From positions 90,126 to 154,125 of the forward strand of contig NZ_JBITTU010000010.1 of assembly GCF_044542075.1 (NCBI RefSeq): a stretch of DNA of 64,000 nt, written 5' to 3'. Numbering within the stretch: position 1 is the stretch's first letter; each line of letters starts with the position of its first letter. The stretch is from Leeuwenhoekiella sp044542075 (lineage in GTDB: Bacteria; Bacteroidota; Bacteroidia; Flavobacteriales; Flavobacteriaceae). Below are positions 54,910-63,687 of the stretch, in pieces. The notes under the pieces were generated by a model. It saw only the letters and a list, made by a program, of their open reading frames with translations. It did no database searches and had not been told where the DNA came from. Position numbers and translations under genes: made by a program.

Positions 54910-56580
54910 ATGAGACTTAAACAGATTAGTTTTTTGTTTTTTATACTACTTAGTGTTAACCTCATTGCACAGGATATGGCGCAGTACACCGGTAACTGGG
55001 AAGGTAAAATAGCAAACCCAAAAACGTTCAGCTTAACTATTTCTATAGAAAACACAACAACTTCAGAAGCGCTTTTTAAAATTGTAAATGATCATACAAT
55101 TGTTGAGCAAACGTTTCAATTTAAAGCCGGCGAAGCTCTAAACATACCTCTTGCTGAAAATCTATCGTTTACCGGTAATTTAACTAAAGACAAAAAGACA
55201 ATTTCTGGGTTTATACAATCAGGGCTCCTGCTCTATCATCTTGATCTTATTAAAACAAAAGCTAATTTTTATACAGGAATCTGGAATCTGCTTATGTTAG
55301 ATTCTTTAAAGTCACAGGATTTTTATTTAAGTGTAGAAAACGGTATTGGCGACTCTTATGAAGCCTACCCCATATTAGGTGATGATCGATTTACAGGGAC
55401 CTGGTGTGCTAACTTCAGCAAAGAAAACAATCGTATTTTTTTTACTGATTTCAAAACCGGTATGGTATTTAAAGGAACCCTTCTACCAGAAAAAATTGAA
55501 TTGGAAATGTATCTGGGCGATCATTTAATCACTGTAATGACGTTATCAAAATCTCAACAAGACTGGAAAACTGGCGATTTTAAAGATATACATTTCGAAG
55601 ATTTACCCAATACGCTTCAGCTTACGCAACTGGAAACTTTGATTGCTAAAGACTCTTTACCCAACACCCATTCTGTAGTTATTTCTAAAAAGGGGAAGCG
55701 TATATACGAAACCTATTTTAAGGGTTATACAGCAAGCATTCCGCACGATATGCGCTCGGCATCTAAAAGTATTTCTTCGGCTATTGTGGGGATTGCAAAA
55801 GACCAATCGCTATTTAAAAGTGTAAACCAATCTATTTTTGATTTTCTACCGGAAACCTTTCAAAACTATAAAGACACCTTAAAGGCACAAATAGATCTCC
55901 AAAGTTTACTCACGATGAGTTCTGGGTTAGACGCAATAGATTACGGTTTAAATGCCAACCCAGAATCTCTTGCTGTAGAAGATAAGTATCAACCTAGACC
56001 AGACTGGACGAAAAGTATTCTGGAAGCCCAAATGATTTACGCTCCCAATACACACGCAAACTACGGGTCTGCAAACCCGTATCTTCTGGGAGTTGCTATT
56101 GATTCTAGGGTATCTCAACCTCTTGAACTGTTTATAGACCGGTATTTATTTCAGCCTTTAGAGATCTCAAACTATATTATGCAAACCGATTTAACAGGGA
56201 GACCCTACTTTGGCGGAGGAATGTATTTGACACCGCTTGATATGCTAAAATTTGGCGAATTGTATCTACACAAAGGAAGGTTTTATGGAAAACAAATCAT
56301 CTCAAAAAAATGGGTAGAAAACTCGTTACAAAACTACCGGGTATTAGAAAATACAGAAGATAAAAACGGCTATGGCTACTTCTGGTGGCATCATACCTAC
56401 ACCGTTAATAGCACTAAAATAGATACTTACGAGGCCAGAGGTGCGGGCGGACAATATATTTTTATACTTCCGAAGCTTGAAGTAGTTGTTGTACTTACTT
56501 CCGGAAATTACAGAAACGGAAAAACGCAACAACCCGAATCAATTTTAGAACATTATATTTTACCTTATCTCCTAAATTAA
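54910..56580 (+). CDS. Secreted class C beta-lactamase-fold serine hydrolase
   Basis: 556 residues with a signal peptide (about 20 residues, ending NLIAQDMAQ). Residues 20-230 form a lipocalin-like beta domain. From about 240 a beta-lactamase/D-Ala peptidase domain starts: catalytic Ser283 in RSASKSISSAIVG (SxxK, K286), a tyrosine motif at NYGSANPYLLGVA, and RGAGGQYIFILP, where the usual KTG is replaced. It is probably a peptidase or esterase of the serine beta-lactamase-like family and not necessarily drug-hydrolysing. It lies after an AraC regulator. Confidence 0.82.
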   Translation: MRLKQISFLFFILLSVNLIAQDMAQYTGNWEGKIANPKTFSLTISIENTTTSEALFKIVNDHTIVEQTFQFKAGEALNIPLAENLSFTGNLTKDKKTISGFIQSGLLLYHLDLIKTKANFYTGIWNLLMLDSLKSQDFYLSVENGIGDSYEAYPILGDDRFTGTWCANFSKENNRIFFTDFKTGMVFKGTLLPEKIELEMYLGDHLITVMTLSKSQQDWKTGDFKDIHFEDLPNTLQLTQLETLIAKDSLPNTHSVVISKKGKRIYETYFKGYTASIPHDMRSASKSISSAIVGIAKDQSLFKSVNQSIFDFLPETFQNYKDTLKAQIDLQSLLTMSSGLDAIDYGLNANPESLAVEDKYQPRPDWTKSILEAQMIYAPNTHANYGSANPYLLGVAIDSRVSQPLELFIDRYLFQPLEISNYIMQTDLTGRPYFGGGMYLTPLDMLKFGELYLHKGRFYGKQIISKKWVENSLQNYRVLENTEDKNGYGYFWWHHTYTVNSTKIDTYEARGAGGQYIFILPKLEVVVVLTSGNYRNGKTQQPESILEHYILPYLLN

Positions 56581-56634
56581 CCTTGGCGCACGCAACTAAT
56601 TAGCGCTGGTGGTATCTAATAACTAAATCAGATT

Positions 56635-56946
56635 ATGAAACAACTTATTTATACTTTAGTCTTAGGTATCGTCCTAATTTCCTGTAGTACTCTTGAAGAT
56701 AAAAATGAGCAACTCAATTACGCCTTTATTATTAGCTATTCAGATACGGTGACCGTAGGCGGTGTGGTAGGTACTACGGAAAAAACATTTGAAAAAGGTG
56801 CTGTTTTTAGTGGAATTGATGACGGTGGTCCCACCATACGCATTAGAATTGCTGAGCATACAAAACGAAATGAAGATTGCCCTAACAGCTGGTGTTATCA
56901 GGAATTTTTAGAGGTTCCCAGAGAACTTTTAAAACGTATTGATTAA
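56635..56946 (+). CDS. Small hypothetical lipoprotein
   Basis: 103 residues with lipobox Cys17 (VLISCSTLEDK). The mature part is acidic (GVVGTTEKTFEKGAVFSGIDDGGPTIRIRIAEHTKRNEDCPNSWCYQEFLEVPREL) with two cysteines nine residues apart that could form a disulfide. No family recognised. It lies between the serine hydrolase and the beta-lactamase gene with no tight coupling to either. Confidence 0.6.
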   Translation: MKQLIYTLVLGIVLISCSTLEDKNEQLNYAFIISYSDTVTVGGVVGTTEKTFEKGAVFSGIDDGGPTIRIRIAEHTKRNEDCPNSWCYQEFLEVPRELLKRID

Positions 56947-57030
56947 GTTCTATTTGTATTAAAAAAGTGTTCTAAACTATGCACTTATATTCCTTAATTT
57001 AGCCGGGGAAATCTATTTAACGCGTATGTT

Positions 57031-57930
57031 ATGAGTAACAAAACGGCACTATCAATGCTATTCATTTTTATAGCAACCACACTCTCTGCGCAATCTATTG
57101 AAACCTTACGCGAGGAACTGAAAGCTGTTATCAACAACAAATCTGCAACTGTGGGCGTAGCTATACACGGAATGCACGAGGCAGACACCCTTTCTATAAA
57201 TGGGGAAAAACATCTGCCGATGCAAAGTGTGTTTAAATTTCACCTTGCACTCGCGATCTTATATAAAGTTGATAACGGAACTTTTGCATTAAACACCCCA
57301 ATTGAAATACCTAAAGAGCTGATAGAAAACTATCAACATTTGTGGAGCCCATTACGTGAAAAATATCCTAATGGGGCGACTTTGGAGTTGCAAGAAATTT
57401 TAAAATATACCGTCGCGTGGAGTGATAATATGGGCTGCGATGTGCTGTTTGACCTACTGGGCGGTCCCGCTGTGCTTCAGCACTATTTACGGCAGCTTGG
57501 TATAGAAGATATCTCCGTTGTACATAACGAAATGACTATGCAGGCTCAATTTGAGAATCAGTTTGAGAACTGGACGACTGCTATAGCTTCAACCCAACTT
57601 TTAAAACGCTTTTATGAAAATGAAAACCTATTAAGTACCGAAAGCTATTTGTTTTTATTACATACCTTAAAAGGAACTACCACCGGAAAAAGCAGTATTA
57701 AAGGCTTATTGCCCGCAACTACAGTCGTCGCTCATAAAACCGGAAGCAGTGGGCAAACAGAAGCCGGTTTGACAGCTGCTTTAAATGATATCGGCATTGT
57801 TTTCTTACCCGATAACACCTACTTCTACCTGAGTGTATATGTGAGTAATTCTACTGAAGATCCTGAGACCAATCAGCGGATTATCGCAGAAATTGCAAAA
57901 CATACGTATGATTATTTTACCGGCTCATGA
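57031..57930 (+). CDS. bla: Class A beta-lactamase, subclass A2-like (PER/VEB/CfxA type)
   Basis: 299 residues with a signal peptide (MSNKTALSMLFIFIATTLSA). Catalytic elements are all present: S66-V-F-K69 (MQSVFKFHLAL), S131-D-N (WSDNMGCD), the omega-loop E167 (HNEMTMQAQ), and K236-T-G (AHKTGSSG). The segment NEMTMQAQFENQFENWTTA resembles the PER-type A2 omega-loop, and position 170 is Gln in place of Asn. It probably hydrolyses penicillins and some cephalosporins in the periplasm. As a lone chromosomal gene with no mobile element in sight it is likely intrinsic. Confidence 0.88.
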   Translation: MSNKTALSMLFIFIATTLSAQSIETLREELKAVINNKSATVGVAIHGMHEADTLSINGEKHLPMQSVFKFHLALAILYKVDNGTFALNTPIEIPKELIENYQHLWSPLREKYPNGATLELQEILKYTVAWSDNMGCDVLFDLLGGPAVLQHYLRQLGIEDISVVHNEMTMQAQFENQFENWTTAIASTQLLKRFYENENLLSTESYLFLLHTLKGTTTGKSSIKGLLPATTVVAHKTGSSGQTEAGLTAALNDIGIVFLPDNTYFYLSVYVSNSTEDPETNQRIIAEIAKHTYDYFTGS

Positions 57931-58038
57931 GAATGAGGTTTAAAAGTTTCCGCCTTGCGAAATTTGAAAGTATTTTTTTTAGTATAGCCCAATTAATCAC
58001 TTTTCAATCTCGACCTTTGCAATCTATACATCACGTTT

Positions 58039-58368
58039 ATGAATTGGATTTTAGTAATTATTGCGGGCCTGTTTGAAGTAGCTTTCGCGTTTTGTTTAGG
58101 TAAAGCAAAAGAAACTTCAGGCAACGAAATGTATTTCTGGTATGCAGGCTTTTTAGTGGCGCTTTGTATGAGTATGAGTCTTCTTATCAAAGCTACGCAA
58201 ACACTACCTATTGGCACTGCTTATGCGGTGTGGACGGGTATTGGCGCAGTAGGAACTGTACTGGTAGGAATATTTGTTTTTAAAGAACCCGCCACCTTTC
58301 TTCGCATCTTTTTTATTACCACGCTTATAGGTTCTATAATAGGTCTCAAGGCTGTATCGCATTACTAG
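58039..58368 (+). CDS. sugE: SMR-family exporter, SugE/Gdx type
   Basis: 109 residues in four membrane helices. Conserved features: WILVIIAGLFEVAFAFCLGKAKE with the essential Glu of helix 1, KATQTLPIGTAYAVWTGIGAVGTVLVGIFVFKEPAT, and GSIIGLKAVSH. SugE proteins are guanidinium or quaternary-ammonium/H+ exporters of the inner membrane; GxxTAYAVWTGIG separates them from EmrE. Antisense frames at the same location are shadows. Confidence 0.9.
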   Translation: MNWILVIIAGLFEVAFAFCLGKAKETSGNEMYFWYAGFLVALCMSMSLLIKATQTLPIGTAYAVWTGIGAVGTVLVGIFVFKEPATFLRIFFITTLIGSIIGLKAVSHY

Positions 58369-58410
58369 TTTTTTATTTTATGCGGAACAATTCAATGAAA
58401 AAATTGAACT

Positions 58411-60282
58411 TTACGAAGCAGCTTCGACATTCAGAAAACCAGCAATTAAATCTTCTGGATGACTCTTTTTGACCACCGGAAAATCAAACCAACTTTGTAA
58501 ATCTGCATCAAAGCCGGTATTGTTTAAATAACTGTTTAAGGCACGGTTTAAACCGGTCGTGTATTTAGGATGATCTGCTCCCTGCACATCTTCATGATAT
58601 AAATCATTTTGAGCAAAACCTTCAAAAACAGGACCTGTGATCTTAATACCAAAATCCTGCGGATTCTTACCTATAGGACTGTGAACCGTAGTTGTAAACT
58701 GATGCCAAAACGCAGACTGAATACAATTGCTTTCAAAAAGTTGGCGTACTACCTCAAGTGAATCTATGGTTTCCTGTTCGGTTTGTGTGGGGAAGCCGTA
58801 CATAAGATACGCATGCACCATAATCTTATTTAACGAAAAATAATGCGTTACCCGAGCCACCTGGGCAATGTCAACTCCTTTTTTCATTTTAGCCAGCAAA
58901 CGGTCTGAAGCTACTTCAAGACCTCCTGTTACTGCAATACAGCCAGCTTGCGACATTAATGCGCACAACTCAAAATTGAATGTTTTTTCAAACCTAATAT
59001 TTGTCCACCAGATGATGGTAATCTCTCTATCTATAAGTTCTTGAGATAACGCTCTTAGCATTTTTGGTGGTGCTGCCTCATCTACAAAGTGAAAACCCGT
59101 AATGCCGGTATCGCTTACTATTTTTTCGATTTTATCTACTAAACTGGCAGCAGTTGTATTCTGGTAATTGCCTATATAATCTAAAGTCACATCACAAAAC
59201 GAACATTGTTTCCAGTAGCAACCGTGAGAAATCGTCAATTTATTCCATCGTGCGTCTGTCCACATACGGTGCATGGGGTTTACCACATCTAGAAAAGAAA
59301 CATACTTCTCAAAAGGTAATCCCGAATAATCTGGAGCCGGTAAATTACGATGGTGGTAAATGGTATTGGGTAATTTATTCTTATACACGACCGTGTTCCC
59401 TTCTAGAATATAGGTGCGCTCAAGCTGGTCTGCATCTATCGTACCTTCTAGATAACTTACAAGTTTTAGTAGTGGTCCTTCCCCATCATCGAGAGCGATA
59501 AAATCTATAAATTCAAATATTCTGGGATCTTCTAGAGATCGCAGTTCGGTATTACAATAGCCGCCACCAAAGGCAACTTTAATTTCTGGAAAGAGTTGTT
59601 TTATAAATTGAGAACAGCGTAGTGCGGCAAATAAATTTCCGGGAAACGGAATTGTAAAACACACCAGCAGTGGATTACAGGTTTCTATTTGGGCTACTAA
59701 AAGGTCTAACATTTGCTCCTCTATAATGGTAGGCTGGTAGCTCAAAAACTCATCAAGCTGATCAAAACTACTGGCTGAAGTAGCAATTTGCTCGGCATAT
59801 TTTGTAAAGGCGAAAAACTCATCTACGTTTGCCTGTATAAAATCGCCTATTTCTTCAATAAAAAGCGTTCCGTAGTGTTTTGCTTTATCTATAATACCTA
59901 ATTCACCGGGAGCCCAATCTATGGCTGTATTTACGTTTATTAAGCGATGTCCTTTCGGCAAAAAATGAGGCTCAAGAATTTTATGTGCAGTCTCGAGATC
60001 CTGTTTTTGTAAAAACCCAATAACCACATCTACGCAGGCTATATAGCGGTCTTTCAATTTATGGACCTGTGGATATTGAAAATTTTCCAATTCTTTAGCT
60101 TCCTTAAATATAGCGCGCAGAAAATCACCGGTAAAAATTGAGGTAAAGAGCTCTATACTTAAATCAAAATGCGTTACTGAAACCTCGTGCTCTTCTAAAA
60201 AACCTTTAAGATAGGCCGTTGCGGGATATGCAGTATTCAACTGCGTAAACGGTGGGGTTATAAAAAGAATTGTAGACTGCAT
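58411..60282 (-). CDS. B12-binding-domain radical SAM protein
   Basis: 623 residues. An N-terminal Rossmann-like B12-binding region spans about 1-290 (MQSTILFITPPFTQLNTAYPATAYLKGFL ... PEIKVAFGGGYCNTELRSLEDPRIFEFIDFIALDDGEGPL). The radical SAM core carries C355, C360 and C363 in HGCYWKQCSFCDV, a Cx4Cx2C variant seen in this subfamily in place of Cx3Cx2C, followed by FHFVDEAAPPKMLRALSQELI and GGLEVASDRLLAKMKKGVDI. The substrate is unknown; relatives methylate or rearrange unactivated carbons, in some cases on peptides. It is a single gene; the facing gene is an exporter. Confidence 0.85.
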   Translation of the reverse strand: MQSTILFITPPFTQLNTAYPATAYLKGFLEEHEVSVTHFDLSIELFTSIFTGDFLRAIFKEAKELENFQYPQVHKLKDRYIACVDVVIGFLQKQDLETAHKILEPHFLPKGHRLINVNTAIDWAPGELGIIDKAKHYGTLFIEEIGDFIQANVDEFFAFTKYAEQIATSASSFDQLDEFLSYQPTIIEEQMLDLLVAQIETCNPLLVCFTIPFPGNLFAALRCSQFIKQLFPEIKVAFGGGYCNTELRSLEDPRIFEFIDFIALDDGEGPLLKLVSYLEGTIDADQLERTYILEGNTVVYKNKLPNTIYHHRNLPAPDYSGLPFEKYVSFLDVVNPMHRMWTDARWNKLTISHGCYWKQCSFCDVTLDYIGNYQNTTAASLVDKIEKIVSDTGITGFHFVDEAAPPKMLRALSQELIDREITIIWWTNIRFEKTFNFELCALMSQAGCIAVTGGLEVASDRLLAKMKKGVDIAQVARVTHYFSLNKIMVHAYLMYGFPTQTEQETIDSLEVVRQLFESNCIQSAFWHQFTTTVHSPIGKNPQDFGIKITGPVFEGFAQNDLYHEDVQGADHPKYTTGLNRALNSYLNNTGFDADLQSWFDFPVVKKSHPEDLIAGFLNVEAAS

Positions 60283-60399
60283 GGCACAAAGATAGAATTC
60301 TGATATCTGAAATTTAGCGAATTAAACCGGGAATTCTTAAAGTAAAATTTATAAACAAAGGCGCTAATAAACTGCTTTGTGTATGTGTCTAACAAGATT

Positions 60400-61008
60400 T
60401 TACTGTTTAATATATAACGAATTAGCCATAAAGGTATCTTGCCAACTCTCAAAGCGTTTGTCAAATTTTTCTGAAAATATAAGGTACTGGCATTTACCTA
60501 TACTTTCGGGTGTGCGTACAACATCAGAAAAGCTACTTTTACCCAGTAAAAACTGCGCATCATCAACAATGCACATTTGAAGTTCGTTAAGGTTTATACC
60601 GTTGAGAAAAAAAATTTTATTTAATCGCTTAGGTGTTGCAATAACGATATCTGTACCCATGTAAATCTCATCGCGCTGGTCGTCTATATTTTTCTCGTCA
60701 TAAGCGCAATACACGCGTAAATCTGTCTGTTGTCTGTAAGCGTAAAATTCTGTCTCAAGATCGAGAGCCGCCTGCTTATTTTCTACAAAAATTAAAGCTC
60801 GAGGTGCATCTGCGACAGCCTCTTTTAGCTTTTGTATGACACTTAAAATAATACTTGTTGTTTTACCAGAACCTTTTGGTGCAATGACAAACATACTGGC
60901 ACCTCCTTTAATTTTAGAGAGTATTTTTTTTTGCAAGGGCAAAGGTTCTTGAAACCCTTTGTGTGCGAGTGTTTCTTTTAAAGGCTCAATTAATTTTTTA
61001 AATAACAT
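60400..61008 (-). CDS. Short DEAD-like ATPase, one RecA domain only
   Basis: 202 residues from the ATG at 61008 (MLFKKLIEPLKETLAHKGFQEP); a longer frame to 61071 adds 21 residues with no family match. It has the Q motif (GFQEPLPLQ), Walker A with K49 (APKGSGKTT), motif Ia-like GTDIVIATPKRL, and a Walker B reading VDDAQ where DEAD-box helicases have DEAD. The second RecA domain of a real helicase (motifs IV-VI) is missing, so it probably binds or senses RNA/ATP without unwinding by itself. It lies at the left edge of the cassette-like array. Confidence 0.78.
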   Translation of the reverse strand: MLFKKLIEPLKETLAHKGFQEPLPLQKKILSKIKGGASMFVIAPKGSGKTTSIILSVIQKLKEAVADAPRALIFVENKQAALDLETEFYAYRQQTDLRVYCAYDEKNIDDQRDEIYMGTDIVIATPKRLNKIFFLNGINLNELQMCIVDDAQFLLGKSSFSDVVRTPESIGKCQYLIFSEKFDKRFESWQDTFMANSLYIKQ

Positions 61009-61189
61009 AGGTATGCTTCCTGAATTTGTGGCAAAGATAGTTGTTATTAAACAGGGTGCTCCAGTAATCACTACCTTAAAATCTAGAATTTGCAGTATTG
61101 TTTAGACCTTTTATGCTGCGGAAGAATAATTTATTAAAAAAGCATAATTTTAAGCATAATAGCAAACTGCTAAAAAGAACAAAAACATG

Positions 61190-61253
61190 CTGTTATCACG
61201 CAACTAATACTGATAAAGTGTATATTTAGTTTTGATATAACACGTTAGCAAAA
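61190..61253 (+). repeat. Left-edge spacer element of the cassette-like array (element 0)
   Basis: It contains ACGCAACTAAT, identical to the right arm of element 2, and ends in GTTAGCAAAA (61244-61253), the start of cassette A. TGTTATCA and TGATATAACA form its inner imperfect stem. It is shorter than elements 1-3 and lacks a complete left arm, so it could be the boundary of the array. Confidence 0.5.
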
Positions 61254-61267
61254 ATTAAAAACTAAAA

Positions 61268-61864
61268 ATGAGAAACCTTTATTTAGCAATTATACTTTTG
61301 ACTTTTTGGAGTTGTGATGCTCAAAACAAAAAGACATTATCCGAATACTCTTGTGAATGCATAAATCAAATATCAACTGAATTAAATCAACCTAAACTCA
61401 TAGCAGAAATACAAAAATGTGTTAGTGATGGATATGAAAAATACGCTGACGAAGTTCAAGAGATTATTACTGATTTTAGTAACAATAATCCAAATTCAGA
61501 TTTAACTACTATGCAAAATCACGTACGGAAAGTATTGACAGAAAAACTGATTGAAGAATGTCCGAAGTACGCAGAAATTACATCTGATTTAATTTCCAAA
61601 AAAAGACCAATTTCAAGTAATATAATTAAAACAGTATCGGACGAAATTTGTGCAGAAATAAACAAATTGGAAGAAACAAAATTATCGAATAAAATTGTTG
61701 ACCCAATACTGATGAAAGTTACTATGAAATACGATAAACAAATTAGAAATGAATACAATCTATCGGACAGAGAGCAAATGAAAAAATACGGTTATGATTT
61801 ATCGTATAAATTAATGGCTGATTGTGAAAAATATAAAGTTTTTGGAATTCAAAAGCAGAAATAA
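61268..61864 (+). CDS. Hypothetical secreted lipoprotein of cassette A
   Basis: 198 residues. The N-terminus MRNLYLAIILLTFWSCDAQNKK has a lipobox Cys16. The rest is charged and Asn/Lys-rich (YSCECINQISTELNQPKLIAEIQKCVSDGYEKYADEVQEI), with paired cysteines in the first third. No family recognised. The gene is visibly A+T-rich and is framed by the inverted 10-bp pair GTTAGCAAAA (61244-61253) and TTTTGCTAAC (61866-61875), making it one unit of the array. Confidence 0.65.
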   Translation: MRNLYLAIILLTFWSCDAQNKKTLSEYSCECINQISTELNQPKLIAEIQKCVSDGYEKYADEVQEIITDFSNNNPNSDLTTMQNHVRKVLTEKLIEECPKYAEITSDLISKKRPISSNIIKTVSDEICAEINKLEETKLSNKIVDPILMKVTMKYDKQIRNEYNLSDREQMKKYGYDLSYKLMADCEKYKVFGIQKQK

Positions 61865-61865
61865 C

Positions 61866-62071
61866 TTTTGCTAACACCGTATAAAAATAATAGGGCAATT
61901 AGTTACCTAATTCAATGACTTGGGGCGCATTTGCAAGGTCGCCAAATTTTTAAATTTGGCTTATTGAGAAAAAAAGGTAATAAGAAATATTTAAAAATTC
62001 GGCTTGTGTTTAACCGAATAGTAACAGCTCATTTTCAGCCCTACTGTTCTTATACAATTCCGTTGTAGCCA
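61866..62071. repeat. attC-like palindromic spacer, element 1
   Basis: Starts with TTTTGCTAAC (closing cassette A) and ends with GTTGTAGCCA (opening cassette B). Inside, GTATAAAAATAATAGGGC (61879-61896) matches the reverse complement of 62038-62055 at 15 of 18 positions. The core has a near-palindrome GCCAAATTT-TT-AAATTTGGC and a second stem ATTCGG/CCGAAT. A 20-nt block (61939-61958) recurs exactly in element 3. Confidence 0.7.
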
Positions 62072-62086
62072 ATTAAAAAAACACGA

Positions 62087-62662
62087 ATGAACAAAATAAT
62101 CTTTACTATAATTCTTTTTTTAGGGTTTTCAAACTTTTTATTTTCTCAACAAAAAGAATCTGACACAATTAAATATGTGCCAAATGATTTTGTCAAAACT
62201 TTATTGAAAGAAAATGATAGTTTAAAAATTGTATTTAATAAGACGAAAGAAAAATTAACGAAAGAGCAAATTGAAAAAATTTTCTCTAAAACTGAAAATA
62301 AAGAATATGACATTAAAAAAACTCGAATTGCATTAGAATTAACTTCAATATTAGGAGATAATTGGAATTTTGATGAAACCCTTAAACCGGAAAACACATT
62401 GAATTTTAAAACTATTGAAGAGTTTGAAGAATTCAACAACTCATTACCAACTTCAGAATCGGTCTCTTTTGAAAATGATGGTAGTTTAAAAAGAAAAGAA
62501 ACGACTTTTAAGAATGGTTGCAAAGAGATTATCGAAAAAGATAATAACGGAAATTATATAAAAAAAACAATAGATAAAAATGGTATTGAAACTAGTGAAA
62601 AAATTAAAGATATTTCTGAACTAAAAATCTCAAAACCTCAAGTGGAAATTATAAAAGAATAA
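62087..62662 (+). CDS. Hypothetical secreted protein of cassette B
   Basis: 191 residues. Signal peptide MNKIIFTIILFLGFSNFLFS before QQKESD. The mature part is strongly charged, mostly Lys and Glu, with a predicted coiled-coil stretch (VKTLLKENDSLKIVFNKTKEKLTKEQIEKIFSKTENKEYD) and a short repeat-like end (SFENDGSLKRKETTFKNGCKEIIEKDNNGNYIKKTIDKNG) that resembles a toxin-antitoxin-type or MORN-like repeat only vaguely. No family recognised. It is framed by GTTGTAGCCA (62062-62071) and TGGCTACAAC (62667-62676). Confidence 0.6.
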   Translation: MNKIIFTIILFLGFSNFLFSQQKESDTIKYVPNDFVKTLLKENDSLKIVFNKTKEKLTKEQIEKIFSKTENKEYDIKKTRIALELTSILGDNWNFDETLKPENTLNFKTIEEFEEFNNSLPTSESVSFENDGSLKRKETTFKNGCKEIIEKDNNGNYIKKTIDKNGIETSEKIKDISELKISKPQVEIIKE

Positions 62663-62666
62663 TAAC

Positions 62667-62804
62667 TGGCTACAACAACGTATAAAATTAATTGCTATTG
62701 CAAGCCTATTTACGAAAATCCTCCCGGATTTTCTATTCGGTTTGTATTTGCTAAATTAGGTGGTAAAATCACGCAACTAATCTTATACAAACACGTTGGC
62801 AACA
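62667..62804. repeat. attC-like palindromic spacer, element 2 (short form)
   Basis: Starts with TGGCTACAAC (closing cassette B), ends with GTTGGCAACA (opening cassette C). Inner arms GTATAAAATTAATTGCT (62680-62696) and the reverse complement of 62772-62788 agree at 14 of 17 positions. It shares the outer CGTATAA/TTATAC arms with elements 1 and 3, but has a different core (ATCCTCCCGGAT) and is about 70 bp shorter. Confidence 0.7.
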
Positions 62805-62813
62805 ATTTGAGAA

Positions 62814-63260
62814 ATGACGAAATACATTCAAATTTTAATAATCTTTTTAACCTTTTCTGCTTGCGGACAAAATGTAACCGAAATGACAACACCTGAAAAT
62901 GCGAATGAAAAGTTTGCGGAATTTATAGCAAAGAAAAAGTTCGTGTCTGAAAATCATTATCCAGGAATTGCGGACGAAAAAATGCGACCAATTTTTACGG
63001 CAAAAATAAATCAAGTTGCGTCTGATTTTAAAACTGTTGCGGAATCTGATATACAAACTGACAAAAAGTATCAAGAAAAAATCAGAATTGGACTTTCAAG
63101 GTTTGCGGAAATTTATATGGAGTTGGACACAGAAGACCGAGAAAGGGTTTGCTCATATTTTGAGGAATTAATGGACATTGTGGAATTGGAAAGCTCAAAT
63201 GGACAATTAAATAAATTTATGTACGGATTTGATATTGAGCCATTATTAGATAAAAATTAA
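62814..63260 (+). CDS. Hypothetical lipoprotein of cassette C (first gene)
   Basis: 148 residues, lipobox Cys17 (LTFSACGQNVTEM). The mature part is helical and charged (NANEKFAEFIAKKKFVSENHYPGIADEKMRPIFTAKINQVASDFKTVAESDIQTDKKYQEKIRIGLSRFAEIYMELDTEDRERVCSYFEELMDIVELESSNG). DUF4844-like spacing is suggested but not certain. The stop is 15 bp before the next gene in the same cassette, so the two genes are probably translated together. Cassette boundaries are GTTGGCAACA (62795-62804) and TGTTGCCAAC (63688-63697). Confidence 0.62.
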   Translation: MTKYIQILIIFLTFSACGQNVTEMTTPENANEKFAEFIAKKKFVSENHYPGIADEKMRPIFTAKINQVASDFKTVAESDIQTDKKYQEKIRIGLSRFAEIYMELDTEDRERVCSYFEELMDIVELESSNGQLNKFMYGFDIEPLLDKN

Positions 63261-63275
63261 ATATGGCTAAAAAAA

Positions 63276-63683
63276 ATGAAAAAAGAGCATAAAGAAATAA
63301 TTGATTTGATTTCTAGTTATTTAGAATATGACCCAGAATTAAGATTTGGACAAGCACTATTTAATCTCAAAATAAATGAATTTCAAAAGTCTACTGACCC
63401 AAGAAATCCTAATTATAATTTAAGAGATATTCATAATGACAATGATGCTGACATTCTTAAGCGTATAAAAAGTCAACTTAAATGGTTTGACTTACAAAGA
63501 AGAGTAATGAAAGGGACATCAAAAGTTGTCGGAATTGAAGGAATGACTGTTAATGAGAGATTATATGCGACTGACTTAATGGAATTATTTGACGAAATGA
63601 AAAAAACGAATAAAGAATATGCTCAATACATTCTAAAATCATTAAAAGTGGATATAGAATCAATTGAAAAAATCCTGAAATAA
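63276..63683 (+). CDS. Hypothetical cytoplasmic protein of cassette C (second gene)
   Basis: 135 residues without signal peptide. The N-terminal half (KKEHKEIIDLISSYLEYDPELRFGQALFNLKINEFQ) resembles small antitoxin/immunity-type proteins: short, acidic, helical, with DPELRFGQALFNL; the rest (LKWFDLQRRVMKGTSKVVGIEGMTVNERLYATDLMELFDEMKKTNKEYAQYILKSLKVD) is also helical. No family that I can name with confidence. It shares a cassette with the lipoprotein gene 15 bp upstream; its role as a partner is inference. Confidence 0.62.
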   Translation: MKKEHKEIIDLISSYLEYDPELRFGQALFNLKINEFQKSTDPRNPNYNLRDIHNDNDADILKRIKSQLKWFDLQRRVMKGTSKVVGIEGMTVNERLYATDLMELFDEMKKTNKEYAQYILKSLKVDIESIEKILK

Positions 63684-63687
63684 AAAC

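Noticed and set aside
54910..56580. Drug-hydrolysing class C beta-lactamase
   Set aside because: It has SxxK but lacks a KTG motif and has an extra N-terminal beta domain; a general serine hydrolase is safer.
59154..59501. Open frame antisense to the radical SAM gene
   Set aside because: Shadow frame of a well-supported protein; no family features and no start context.
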